Assembly (NCBI RefSeq): GCF_048751585.1
Contig: NZ_JAZHOB010000012.1
Span: 1-64,000, forward strand
Reading direction: 5' to 3'
Length of the DNA stretch: 64,000 nucleotides
Source: G025836975 sp048751585
GTDB taxonomy: Bacteria > Pseudomonadota > Gammaproteobacteria > Burkholderiales > Burkholderiaceae_B
Shown here: piece by piece, positions 52,874-62,053 of the stretch
Layout: each line of letters starts with the position of its first letter
Numbering within the stretch: the stretch's first letter is position 1
The notes under the pieces: model-generated
Told to the model about the DNA's origin: nothing
Databases searched by the model: none
Seen by the model: only the letters and a program-made list of their open reading frames with translations
Made by a program: the position numbers and the translations under genes

Positions 52874-53233
52874 TTATAAAGTTGCCTCCAGCACGACCTT
52901 ATGCGTGTAGTGGCGCCAGAAGCGGTCCACCAGCCGACCCTCCAGGACACGGGCGCGAAAGCGCAGGCCTTGCGCGGTGGAGAAATTATCCCAACCTGCT
53001 TCGTACGATGCTTCGCTACGCAGTTCTGCGACCTCGTTGACGATCTGCTCGGTTTCGTCATCAGAAGCGACCGGAATACACCATCTCACGGTATCTCCCC
53101 GAACCTGTCCGGCGAGCACCAAGCGTTGCCCCCTGTCCCGGACGATGATCAACTCGGGTGCGAAGCTCAATGCGTTGCTAGCATCGGTGAGATCAAAGTC
53201 GTGGTGCAATACTCGAGTGTTGGCCAGCGACAT
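52874..53233 (-). CDS. Hypothetical ICE protein
   Basis: This 119-aa soluble protein starts at ATG 53233, after GAGG. It has no signal peptide or recognised domain. It contains a beta-rich middle (PELIIVRDRGQRLVLAGQVRGDTVRWCI) and a C-terminal RFWRHYTHKV. It is part of a small set of cytosolic genes (with 53282 and radC) between the transfer modules. Confidence 0.7.
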   Translation of the reverse strand: MSLANTRVLHHDFDLTDASNALSFAPELIIVRDRGQRLVLAGQVRGDTVRWCIPVASDDETEQIVNEVAELRSEASYEAGWDNFSTAQGLRFRARVLEGRLVDRFWRHYTHKVVLEATL

Positions 53234-53281
53234 GGCATCCTCAATCAAGCCGCACCTGCCCAGGACGTGGGTTTGCGGCGT

Positions 53282-53443
53282 TCACCAACTGCCATAGACG
53301 GGATCGTCTTCTGGATATTCCACATTGCCCTGGCAAGTGATGGTGAACTGACGCCAGAACACATCCTTGCGCAGGTAGGTGCCAGATCGATACGGGGTGG
53401 CGATGAAAGCAACACCCTCGAAGTGATGAGTTTTGAGCTGCAT
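53282..53443 (-). CDS. Hypothetical 53-aa ICE protein
   Basis: This short protein is rich in aromatic and basic residues (MQLKTHHFEGVAFIATPYRSG, ending EYPEDDPVYGSW). GGGAG lies just upstream of ATG 53443. It is 48 bp before the next gene and likely cotranscribed. No family recognised. Confidence 0.6.
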   Translation of the reverse strand: MQLKTHHFEGVAFIATPYRSGTYLRKDVFWRQFTITCQGNVEYPEDDPVYGSW

Positions 53444-53570
53444 GATGTACTCCCATATTTGAGAAGGCGTGCGAGCTCTATGCCGACCCATGCGGGCCTG
53501 GAGAGCCCGCACAGGGGTTGAACACTGAAACGAGAAAAGTGCCACGCTAGCGTAGGCGCGGCCGGGGGGA

Positions 53571-54074
53571 CTACGACAGCAAGCCGGACTCAGCAAAGGA
53601 AAACGGTTCACCTTTACCGATGATGAAATGATCCACGACCCGGATATCGACCATCCCCAAGATGAATTTCAATTGATTAGTGAGTGCGCGATCTGCCGTA
53701 CTGGGCTCGGTCGTGCCCGACGGGTGCTGGTGCGAAAAAATCAGCGCAGAGGCGTTCAATTCCAAAGCGCGCTGCACAACAACTCGCGGATAGACCGACG
53801 CCGTGGTGACCGTGCCTTTGAACAGACATTCACACGCCAACACTTGGTGCTGGCTGTTGAGGAACACCACAACGAAGACCTCGTTGGGCTCGGCCATCAA
53901 CTTCAAGCGCAGATAATCCCGAACCGCTTTCGGGCCATCGAGTGTCGGCCCCGCCTTGAACACGCGATGTTCCAAGAGTGCAATGGCTTGCTGGATGATC
54001 CGATCGTCCTGCTGATCGGTAAGATCAATGCTTAATTGCGCGCCGGAATCGGCGACATTAGGGGTGGGGAACAT
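53571..54074 (-). CDS. radC: RadC-like JAB-domain protein
   Basis: This 167-aa protein has a JAB/MPN domain with the metal-binding FSHQHPSGTTEPSTAD motif and the RadC pattern (EVFVVVFLNSQHQVLA, TTASVYPRVVVQRALEL). It lacks the N-terminal helix-hairpin-helix of chromosomal RadC, as is usual for mobile-element copies. The family may act as DNA-processing or anti-restriction factors; the true activity is unclear. ATG 54074 follows GGAGG. Confidence 0.9.
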   Translation of the reverse strand: MFPTPNVADSGAQLSIDLTDQQDDRIIQQAIALLEHRVFKAGPTLDGPKAVRDYLRLKLMAEPNEVFVVVFLNSQHQVLACECLFKGTVTTASVYPRVVVQRALELNASALIFSHQHPSGTTEPSTADRALTNQLKFILGMVDIRVVDHFIIGKGEPFSFAESGLLS

Positions 54075-54270
54075 AACAAACCTCCAATAGATAAGATCGG
54101 AGGACGCGTACCCAAGAGGGCAAACCCTCCAGGGACGATAAAGAACAATGAGCGAACAATCAGCATCCACCACCTTCGTATCAGGTGGGTATCCGCGCAG
54201 GGGATGCGGTGCGGAACGGGGTGTGCAATCAACGCGGTCTACGCCACGCCGTAGCCTTTAAGAGTGCCGG

Positions 54271-55023
54271 CTACCTGGGCTTGTTACCGTCTGGGACGGC
54301 GGACAATTCAGTCGTTTCTGCGAGTTCGGAGACCGGATCATCGGTCACAAGCAGGTCCATCGCTGACAGCAGCGAGTCACCTGGAATCGGTCCCTGTAGC
54401 CACAAGGATTGGCCGGTACGCTCGTCGCGCAACTGCAGCGTCGGCGTGGCCGCTATACCGTGGTCGGCTGCGCCATCGGCTTGCGCCCTCACAATTGCTA
54501 ACGGGCGCTCGCTCGCCAAGCAAGCACGTAAGGCGTCGTGATCAGGCGGGTAGATGCCATCTGGCAACCCCAGTCCTTCGCCCTGCGTGTGTTGATAAAT
54601 CCAGGATATCGTCCGCCAATAGGCCTGGGGGCCGCCGGCCTCGCCAGCACACTCGGCCAGCGCAGCCAGTTCAGAAGCCGCAGGCTCATGCATAGATAGC
54701 GGCAGATGTTGCCACTGCAGGCGGATGTCAGGATGCAGATCGATCCAGGCCATCAACGGCGGGACGTAAGTCCTGCAGTAGGGGCATTCCAGATCGGCAT
54801 ATAAGATCAAGGTATAGCGAGCCAAGGTGGAACCATAATGCCAAGGCGGTCCAGATGCTTCAGACATCGCCGCCCCATCGTCTGCAGACAGTTGGGCGCT
54901 CTGCTCCATCGAGGCAATGGGAACGGCAGGACGCCAAAACACGAGAAGTATCAGCACCATGACGGCGACAGGCCAGATCAAGCGGCGCAACGTATCGCGA
55001 AAGGAAGGCGTCCGTGGTCGCAT
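54271..55023 (-). CDS. DsbA-like thioredoxin-fold ICE protein
   Basis: This 250-aa protein is anchored by an N-terminal helix (about residues 15-29) and has a DsbA-type domain: active site YADLECPYCRTYVPPLM, helical insertion, and cis-Pro in GIAATPTLQL. It probably forms or shuffles disulfides in the Cys-rich transfer proteins encoded next to it. It is the last gene before the inserted AAA protein. Confidence 0.85.
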   Translation of the reverse strand: MRPRTPSFRDTLRRLIWPVAVMVLILLVFWRPAVPIASMEQSAQLSADDGAAMSEASGPPWHYGSTLARYTLILYADLECPYCRTYVPPLMAWIDLHPDIRLQWQHLPLSMHEPAASELAALAECAGEAGGPQAYWRTISWIYQHTQGEGLGLPDGIYPPDHDALRACLASERPLAIVRAQADGAADHGIAATPTLQLRDERTGQSLWLQGPIPGDSLLSAMDLLVTDDPVSELAETTELSAVPDGNKPR

Positions 55024-55876
55024 CGTAGTTCCCAGACAAGATGTAAATCGGGTGCAGATGCGTTAGTCGAACATACTGGACTACCTACGTGGCTTAACAA
55101 TGCGGCATACTGTCTGCCCCCTTCTCGCATAGAAAAATAAGACCTGCTTCGGGTACTGACCATTGCCACAGAGATGACCGGCAACGCTAAGCGGGCGGCA
55201 TTCCTATTTCGATCTGATGCAGTGATTGCCTACCTGGGGATCTTTGGCCGTTGGGACTGTGGAATGATTAGCACATCGGGAGCAAGGCCTGGCGTAGCGG
55301 ACCCGCCATATTCTCAGCATGAAGAAAGCTGATGCATACGAGCAAAGTGGTACGCATACATGTACAGCCAGATGCGTTAGCGTTGAATTCGCACCTACTG
55401 CTATCGGCCATTAGGGGACCTTGACCGATCGAACACTTGGACAGGAAGGTGAATGCCCGGTATTGCCGCGCGGGAGGCTTGTTGGCCACCCGAGCCAACG
55501 TAGACCATGTCGCAGTCGTAGCTACTTACTGCGCACTGTATCGTCAAGCATACCTGGGACAGCGACCAGGACCAGTTCACAGCACCAATGCGTCCCACAA
55601 CTGGATGACCAATCAAAAGAAACACGCGCTGGATAGCTGATTACTCGCTCAGTTCCGGAACTCAGCGAGACCGTTCACCACACCTGGCCACCATAAAAAA
55701 ATATTACCGAACCTTCGAGACCCGACGCTTCTTGTCCTGTCATCAGTCGACCCCTCTGTCCCATGGCCCTAAAAGTGCTCAGTGATACGAGTGGTGCGCC
55801 TAAGCCAATCTAGCAAATTGTTTGTCTCTGTTACAGTAAGGCACTTTTTACCGTAGTTATCTCTTGAGGAATTACG
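55024..55876. other. 853-bp stretch without a supported gene
   Basis: This region precedes the AAA ATPase gene on the opposite strand. Short frames (for example 55437-55640) have no ribosome-binding site or recognisable motif. It should contain the promoter of the ATPase, and it may hold remnants from its insertion into the transfer region. Confidence 0.5.
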
Positions 55877-58456
55877 ATGGGTGCTATTCATGATGACATA
55901 CGTGCGTGGTTGCACCGACAAGCCGACTGGATACAGGAGGCTGCGGACCGACTGTTAAAGAAAGGGCAGTTAGGTCGCGACGATCTTGCCGATTTATACG
56001 CACTTATCAAAACAGACGCGGGCCGAGCAGTTACGAAGACGCGCCCATTTCATGAGTTACTCAACGGTGTCGCCGCTGGGTCAGATGTGCGTCTACGCAG
56101 CGTCAGTCAGGTGATTGGTATTGAGAACCTTTCTCCCGCGCATCCGCTGGTGTTTGGTGACGGCAATTTAACCGTCGTCTACGGAAATAACGGGTCAGGA
56201 AAGTCCGGCTATACCCGGCTGCTTAAGAAAGCGTCCGGCAAGCCCCGAGCGCAGTTGCTATACGCGAATGTTTTCGAAGCGGCGCCAGCAGAACAAAAGT
56301 GCCAGATCGAGTACGCCAGCCAAGGAGCGGTGAAGTCGTCGGAATGGCATGCTGGCGGAGCACCAATCGATGCGCTGATTGCACTGGATGTCTTCGACAG
56401 TGAAGAAGCCGGGTTCTACCTTCGCAGTGAAAGTAGTGCGTCTTATACGCCACCGCTTGTCGCGATGTTCGTCGCGCTAGCTGCGGCGTGTGATGATGTG
56501 AAGCGGCTTCTGGAGGAGGATCAGGATCGAGACATTTCGGCCCTGCCCGTATCGCCGGCAGAGCACGTTGCTTCGGAGGCAGTACAGAGCTACAACAGCC
56601 TAAAGGCTACGATCGACGCCAAAGCCCTGGACGCCCTTGTACGTTGGTCGGATGAAGATGCTGCGCAACTGCACAGTCTGGGGGAAAGGTTAAATGCCAC
56701 AGATCCTGCAGGTTTGGCCCAGACTAAGCGAAACGCCGAGCTCGCAACCCGTCGCATCGTCGAGAAGATACTCCAAGCTGCGGCGGCCTACAGCACGGAC
56801 GCGCTAGTGGCAATTCGAGGCCTGCGGCAGACTGCAAATATCGCCAGGAAAGCTGCTATCGATGCCGCCCAGGTTAATTCTGCCAAACTGGACGGGGTTG
56901 GTGAAGACTCATGGCGCGCGATGTGGGCTGCTGCGCGCGCCTACTCCCAATTGTCATATCCTAATCGGGACTTCCCCGTTACGGAAGAAGCACGGTGTGT
57001 GCTCTGCCACCAACCCTTGGATGAAGAGGCAGCACACCGCCTTCAAGAGTTTGAAACTTTTGTCCAAGGTGAAGTTGAAGCGACGGCCGCACGGGCACAA
57101 AAGTCGTACCACGACGCCCTGAAGGCGTTGCCAGAACCTGTTCCAGCAGAAGTCTACTGTGCGCAACTCCAGACCGCCGGTCTTACCGACCCAGGGTGGG
57201 CAGCATACTTAGAAGCTTACTGGAAGGCCATAGCGGTAGCGCGCCAGGCATTAATAACACACGAGCTAACTGAGGCCGTGCAGCCGGCACAAGATAGCGA
57301 AGATGCGTGCACGAAGCTCACAATCTTTGCAAAGGCTCTTGAGGCAGAAGCGTTGCAGTTGGACAAAGACGCAAAAGACTTCGATCGAGACTTGGCGAAG
57401 CGGCAGAAAACTGCGTTGGAAGGCAAGCATTGGGTCTGCCAACAAGCAGAAGCGGTGCGCAATGAAGTAGCTCGTTTAAAGCGCGTGCAAGCTCTTGAAA
57501 AACTCAAAGCGTTGGCACATTCGCGCCCGGTGACCACGCAGGCTGGCGTCGTGGCGGAGCAGGCCATCACCCAGGCGTACGTTGCCAGATTCAACGCAGA
57601 GCTTAAGAAGCTCGGTGCAGGCCGCATTCAGGTAGAACTCGTGAAGTCCAAGATGGAGAAAGGTAGTGCAAAGCACCGCCTTCAGTTGAAGTCGGCCAAG
57701 GGAAAACAGCCGCTCGAGCTAGTTCTAAGCGAGGGTGAGCGTCGCATCATTGCGCTGGCGGCATTCTTGGCAGATGTGTGTGAAAAGCCGTTTCCTGCTC
57801 CATTTGTGTTCGATGACCCGATTTCTTCGCTGGATCATGACTACGAATGGGCAGTGGCAAAGCGCCTGGGAGAGTTGGCGAAGACTCGACAAGTCATCGT
57901 CTTCACGCACCGCCTGTCCCTTTATGGTGCGATGGAGGACATCGCGAAGAAGATCGGCGAACCCGTCAAGGGAAAGAACTTCTTCCAGACATGCATTGAG
58001 ACCTATGCTGGCAAGGCTGGACAGCCCGTGCATCAGGCAACTTGGAACGCTAATACCACGGCTGCGAACAATCTGCTGATCGAACGGCTGAACGTGGCAG
58101 CGCGTGCCGGCAAAGAAGGTGGAGGCGACGAGTATCGAGATAGGGCGCAAGGTATATGCAGCGATTTCCGAAAGTTGCTTGAGCGCACAGTAGAAGATGA
58201 CCTCATTTATGCCATAGTGAAACGACATAGACGAAGCGTGACGACGGACAATAAGCTGGCCGCGCTGCCTATTATCGAGACGGGAGATTGCGATTTGATC
58301 GATCGCCTCATGACGAAGTATTCCTACTATGAACACAGTCAGTCTGATGAGGTCCCTGTGCCAATACCGGAAGAGGCAGAATTACGAGCCGATTTGGAGG
58401 AATTGAAGCAATGGCGAAAAGACTTTGGGGAACGGCGCAAAGTGGTTCTGGCATAG
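55877..58456 (+). CDS. RloC/PrrC-like Zn-hook ATPase, putative anti-phage nuclease
   Basis: This 859-aa ABC-type ATPase has Walker A GNNGSGKS (103-110), a long helical middle with a zinc-hook-like CVLC (374-377), signature LSEGE (about 617-621), Walker B PFVFDDPISSLD (Asp646/647) and an H-loop FTHRL (His678). The order is that of SMC/Rad50-like AAA_13 proteins such as RloC. The C-terminus has R765-x3-E769 and later His820 in YYEHSQ, comparable to the Arg-x3-Glu...His triad of PrrC/RloC anticodon nucleases; the spacing to His is wider, so this is inference. It stands alone on the plus strand between transfer genes, as expected of a defence gene inserted into an ICE. GAGGA precedes the ATG. Confidence 0.85.
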   Translation: MGAIHDDIRAWLHRQADWIQEAADRLLKKGQLGRDDLADLYALIKTDAGRAVTKTRPFHELLNGVAAGSDVRLRSVSQVIGIENLSPAHPLVFGDGNLTVVYGNNGSGKSGYTRLLKKASGKPRAQLLYANVFEAAPAEQKCQIEYASQGAVKSSEWHAGGAPIDALIALDVFDSEEAGFYLRSESSASYTPPLVAMFVALAAACDDVKRLLEEDQDRDISALPVSPAEHVASEAVQSYNSLKATIDAKALDALVRWSDEDAAQLHSLGERLNATDPAGLAQTKRNAELATRRIVEKILQAAAAYSTDALVAIRGLRQTANIARKAAIDAAQVNSAKLDGVGEDSWRAMWAAARAYSQLSYPNRDFPVTEEARCVLCHQPLDEEAAHRLQEFETFVQGEVEATAARAQKSYHDALKALPEPVPAEVYCAQLQTAGLTDPGWAAYLEAYWKAIAVARQALITHELTEAVQPAQDSEDACTKLTIFAKALEAEALQLDKDAKDFDRDLAKRQKTALEGKHWVCQQAEAVRNEVARLKRVQALEKLKALAHSRPVTTQAGVVAEQAITQAYVARFNAELKKLGAGRIQVELVKSKMEKGSAKHRLQLKSAKGKQPLELVLSEGERRIIALAAFLADVCEKPFPAPFVFDDPISSLDHDYEWAVAKRLGELAKTRQVIVFTHRLSLYGAMEDIAKKIGEPVKGKNFFQTCIETYAGKAGQPVHQATWNANTTAANNLLIERLNVAARAGKEGGGDEYRDRAQGICSDFRKLLERTVEDDLIYAIVKRHRRSVTTDNKLAALPIIETGDCDLIDRLMTKYSYYEHSQSDEVPVPIPEEAELRADLEELKQWRKDFGERRKVVLA

Positions 58457-58727
58457 TTCTCGAGGCATAATCACCGTGCCATGCTCGCTGAGTTCACGCG
58501 TTCGGCATCGTTGGGTGATACAAGAACCTAATCATGCTCGGCGCGGGGTACGCATCGCAGGTAAGGTGTCGTTCAGACAGCCGGGCAGATTTGCGCGACG
58601 TCTGCTTAGGGTCGTTTTCTGCCTGATTCTCCAGTCAGTGCCCGCCAGATCAAATCGGAGCCAATATAAGTATAAATTAGGCTATTTCGCTGTGTTATTG
58701 CTAGAGTTTCCTTAACCGACATAACAA

Positions 58728-61619
58728 TCAGTCCTGTATGGGTCCCCATGCCAGAGAATCAATTCCCCGAGCCCGATCAATCTTTTCAGACATCTTAAAC
58801 GCTGCGTCCAGTTCGCTGATACCGAACTGCTGCATCAGCTGGTAGCGCTCTGCCTTCTCTTCGGGCTCCGTCTGGGCCAGGGCCAGATAGAGACTCGGTG
58901 GTACGGCTCGAAACAGCACCTCCATGTTCTTAGACAGAATCACACCTTCGGTGAATTTACCGGCCTCCTTGCGTGCCGACAGCATCAACGCCTTCTGCGC
59001 TGGCGATAGTTCGCGAAAGCGCGCGATCTTCTCCACTTCATCAGGCGGCATCGACAGGCAGATCCACCACTCGATCATATTGAGCATGGGCTCGGCTGCT
59101 TTGGGCAGGTCATCGACGTTTTGCGTGGCCAGCCAGAACCAGGCCCCCAATTTCCGCCACATCTTCGTGATCTTAACCACGTAGGGTGCCAACAGCGGGT
59201 TCTTGGTAATGATATGGCCCTCATCGGTAACGTTGATGATCGGGCGTCCCAGAAACTGATCCCGCTCGGCGATATTGTTGACCGTGCTGATCAGCGAAAT
59301 GTAGGCAATAGAAAGCTGCGCGTTGTAGCCCTCGCGCGCGTAGGTCGCCAGATCGACCAGAGTAATGTCGGCTTCGGGCCAGGGCGTGCCGGGCCGATCG
59401 AACATCTCACCATCAGCGCCCTGGCAGAACATGTCCATGGCGTCAGCCATCTCCAGTAGCCTCGCGCGACGCATCTCGGGTAATGTGCTGTCCCGCCCGC
59501 GTTCACGCAAGGCATCACGCACGTCGCGAGTCAGTACGGTGCGTTGCTCGCCACCTTCGCTGTGGCAAAGCCGGGCGGCTTCCAGGATGCACTGACGTAT
59601 CAGCGACCGATCCGCCCGGGTCATACGGGCCTCTTCCTTGTCCTCGCCGCCGGTAATCATCAGCCGTGCGGTGATTTCCAGCTCACCGAGTACGTCGCGT
59701 TGCTCATCCGCGCCCGTCTCCTCGAGACCATCAGCGGTCGGCTCGCCATCAAGGGCGTCCGCATCCAGCGTCTGTACGTCGCTGGGCGTCTCGATCAGGC
59801 GCCGGGCGTCCGCGAACGGTGCCAGGCTAATCCCAGCGCCGGGGGAAAGCTTGACGCGGTGGACCGTAAGACCCAGTCTCTTGGCGAAGTCGGTGAATAA
59901 TCCAAAGGAGTTGCCGGCCTCCACAATAAACAGCCTTGGCCGGTAGAGGGCCGTGACCTGATTGAGCAGGTTGTTCAAAGTAGCTGATTTGCCTGACCCT
60001 GTCGGGCCGAACAGGAACAGGTGCGCGTTCATCTGCCGATCCAGGCGGTTCAAAGGATCGAAGGTGATGGGTCCGCCGCCCCGGTTAAAGAAAGTAATGC
60101 CAGGGTTTCCCGTGCCCTGGCTGCGGCCCCAGACAGGTGCGATATTGGCCGCATGCTGAGCGAACATCAGTTGCGTGTACCACTGTTTACGGTCTTGCGA
60201 GGGGTTGTAAAGACACGGTAACCAGCGCAGATAGGTGTTCAGCGGTGCCACCTCATCTTCTTCACGTACCGGCTGCAATCCCGCGTTAAGCATCACGTTC
60301 GCCAGTTGCAGGCCACGGTGATCAAGTTCTGCCTCATCACGGCCACGCAGGTAAAATACCAGACTGCCCCGGTAGAGTTTGTGGGCGCTACCAATCAGAG
60401 ACCGGGCCTCCTGCACATCCCGCAGTGTCTGCTCCGAGGCCAGGGTTTCGCCTACCGCTTTTTTTGCCAGATGGTTCAGATGCGTCTCCAGCACATCCTG
60501 GGGCGTGGCGATCAAGGTTAAGCACATCACCGTGTCTTCGGGCATCTGGTCAAACAAGGTGTTAATCGCATCGCCCTTGCGGGTTTCGCCCGTCAGGTGT
60601 CCCGTTGTCGGCGGCGTGCGCAAACGATCGGTAACCATGACCCGGTGCGGCATACCGTCAAAGTGCCACAGCCCCCGCGCCACATCGGAGCGCGGTTGGC
60701 CGAAGAACAGCCGTTGGCTGAAATCCCGACCGCTGGCCAACTCGATCTCATCGGGTTCTTGGGTTGGCGGGTAGGCAGTCAGTTGATAAAAGCGCGCGCG
60801 GTCCTCGGCCGTGGCTCCCAATAGCCGGGGCTGGGGATTGAACCAGCGCAGCAGCCAGTCGTGGATCTGCGGCGCATCCAGGCGGTGGGCCTGAATACCC
60901 GCATTGCTCAAGCCACCGGCCAGCCGGTCGCACACGATGTTCAGCGCCTGTGTGGGCGTCTGGCCCCGCCGTGTGGTTTGCCCCGTGACGCGGCGATAGA
61001 CCACCATGCGCACACGGCGGCTTTGGCCGCGCCAGGGCAGACGAGTGACGACCGTGTCCTCGAACAACCCACCTGGCTTTGCTATGGCCCGTAGGTGATG
61101 CGCGAAAAATCGCAAATAAAACTCGGTAAAAGGCGTGGCTTGCGCACGCGGCTGCACGTAACGCTGCAAGGTCTTGAGGTACTCATCAAAGCTGGTTTCA
61201 TCCTGGGCGTAGAGCTGCAGCACCCACGGGTTCTCGTCCAGTTCGTCAAAGCTGTCCTGTAAGGCGTTCTCCAACGCATCGCGCGCCTGTGCCAGCCAGG
61301 CGGCCTCCCGGCCTTCAGTGCCCAGCGGAATCAACTCAAAGAAGGCGGCCACCGATTGGCCATCCTCCAACAACATGCAGCGGCTGTCGGGCAGGTACTC
61401 CACCCACGGCAGCAGTTCGACAAAGGACGGCGCCACGCCGTACAACGCCTCTTCGTCCGCCTGGGTCGCGGGCCGGTTGTCTTGGACCGCCCCACCCGGC
61501 TCAGGGATACCCGCCTCCCTCAAGGCGCTGAGATGCTGCTGCCAGCCATCGGACGGATCGGCGTTGGCAATCTCGTCATCAGGGCTAACACGCTTATGCC
61601 AAGGAAAACGCCATGCCAT
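58728..61619 (-). CDS. traC: VirB4/TraC-type conjugative ATPase
   Basis: This 963-aa ATPase of the ICE type IV secretion system (TIGR03744/PFL_4706 type from memory) has an N-terminal TraC-like domain, Walker A LFGPTGSGKSATLNN (around residue 540), and later Walker B-like IINVTDEGHIITKNP. It energises pilus assembly at the inner membrane. Its ATG shares a base with the stop of the lipoprotein gene (TAATG). Confidence 0.93.
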   Translation of the reverse strand: MAWRFPWHKRVSPDDEIANADPSDGWQQHLSALREAGIPEPGGAVQDNRPATQADEEALYGVAPSFVELLPWVEYLPDSRCMLLEDGQSVAAFFELIPLGTEGREAAWLAQARDALENALQDSFDELDENPWVLQLYAQDETSFDEYLKTLQRYVQPRAQATPFTEFYLRFFAHHLRAIAKPGGLFEDTVVTRLPWRGQSRRVRMVVYRRVTGQTTRRGQTPTQALNIVCDRLAGGLSNAGIQAHRLDAPQIHDWLLRWFNPQPRLLGATAEDRARFYQLTAYPPTQEPDEIELASGRDFSQRLFFGQPRSDVARGLWHFDGMPHRVMVTDRLRTPPTTGHLTGETRKGDAINTLFDQMPEDTVMCLTLIATPQDVLETHLNHLAKKAVGETLASEQTLRDVQEARSLIGSAHKLYRGSLVFYLRGRDEAELDHRGLQLANVMLNAGLQPVREEDEVAPLNTYLRWLPCLYNPSQDRKQWYTQLMFAQHAANIAPVWGRSQGTGNPGITFFNRGGGPITFDPLNRLDRQMNAHLFLFGPTGSGKSATLNNLLNQVTALYRPRLFIVEAGNSFGLFTDFAKRLGLTVHRVKLSPGAGISLAPFADARRLIETPSDVQTLDADALDGEPTADGLEETGADEQRDVLGELEITARLMITGGEDKEEARMTRADRSLIRQCILEAARLCHSEGGEQRTVLTRDVRDALRERGRDSTLPEMRRARLLEMADAMDMFCQGADGEMFDRPGTPWPEADITLVDLATYAREGYNAQLSIAYISLISTVNNIAERDQFLGRPIINVTDEGHIITKNPLLAPYVVKITKMWRKLGAWFWLATQNVDDLPKAAEPMLNMIEWWICLSMPPDEVEKIARFRELSPAQKALMLSARKEAGKFTEGVILSKNMEVLFRAVPPSLYLALAQTEPEEKAERYQLMQQFGISELDAAFKMSEKIDRARGIDSLAWGPIQD

Positions 61620-62053
61620 TAATAGGCCTCGACACGTTCGCCGGGCATCGCGTACTGCACCCGTTGATATAGCGGGAACACTGTGCTGTATCCTGGCACA
61701 GGTACAGGATCGGTACCCGCCAAGTGGGGAAACACGTACATCACGAGGTCCGGATTGGGTAGCCGGTGGAATTGACGCTGGATTTCATTGGCGGCGGTGC
61801 GGGTATAGCCGGCCTGTTCCATCGGAGCAGCGTGCACATCAGCCTCAGTCAGTGGTCGACGCAGGCTTTGACGCACGTCGAGCAATTGGCGGCGGGCTAC
61901 TTGGCCGCTACCGCCCTCACCCGCTTCGGTGTGCCAGATATCCTGCATGGTGCGATTGCCGTGCGGCAGCAACTCGTCCTTGTGAGTGGCGCATCCGGCA
62001 AGCGTGGCCGCGGCGATGATCAGCAGCAATGGCTTAATCGAGTTCAAGCGCAT
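61619..62053 (-). CDS. ICE lipoprotein (TIGR03751 type)
   Basis: This 144-aa lipoprotein has a clear lipobox (ATLAGC, Cys21) after a signal peptide, then a charged domain (NRTMQDIWHTEAGEGG...). It fits the conserved lipoprotein between the TraB-like and TraC-like genes of these ICEs, perhaps a TraV/VirB7-type core component. It overlaps the preceding gene by 20 bases. Confidence 0.88.
   Translation of the reverse strand: MRLNSIKPLLLIIAAATLAGCATHKDELLPHGNRTMQDIWHTEAGEGGSGQVARRQLLDVRQSLRRPLTEADVHAAPMEQAGYTRTAANEIQRQFHRLPNPDLVMYVFPHLAGTDPVPVPGYSTVFPLYQRVQYAMPGERVEAY

Noticed and set aside
55437..55640. 67-codon plus-strand frame before the AAA ATPase
   Set aside because: No ribosome-binding site or family resemblance; overlaps equally open frames on both strands.
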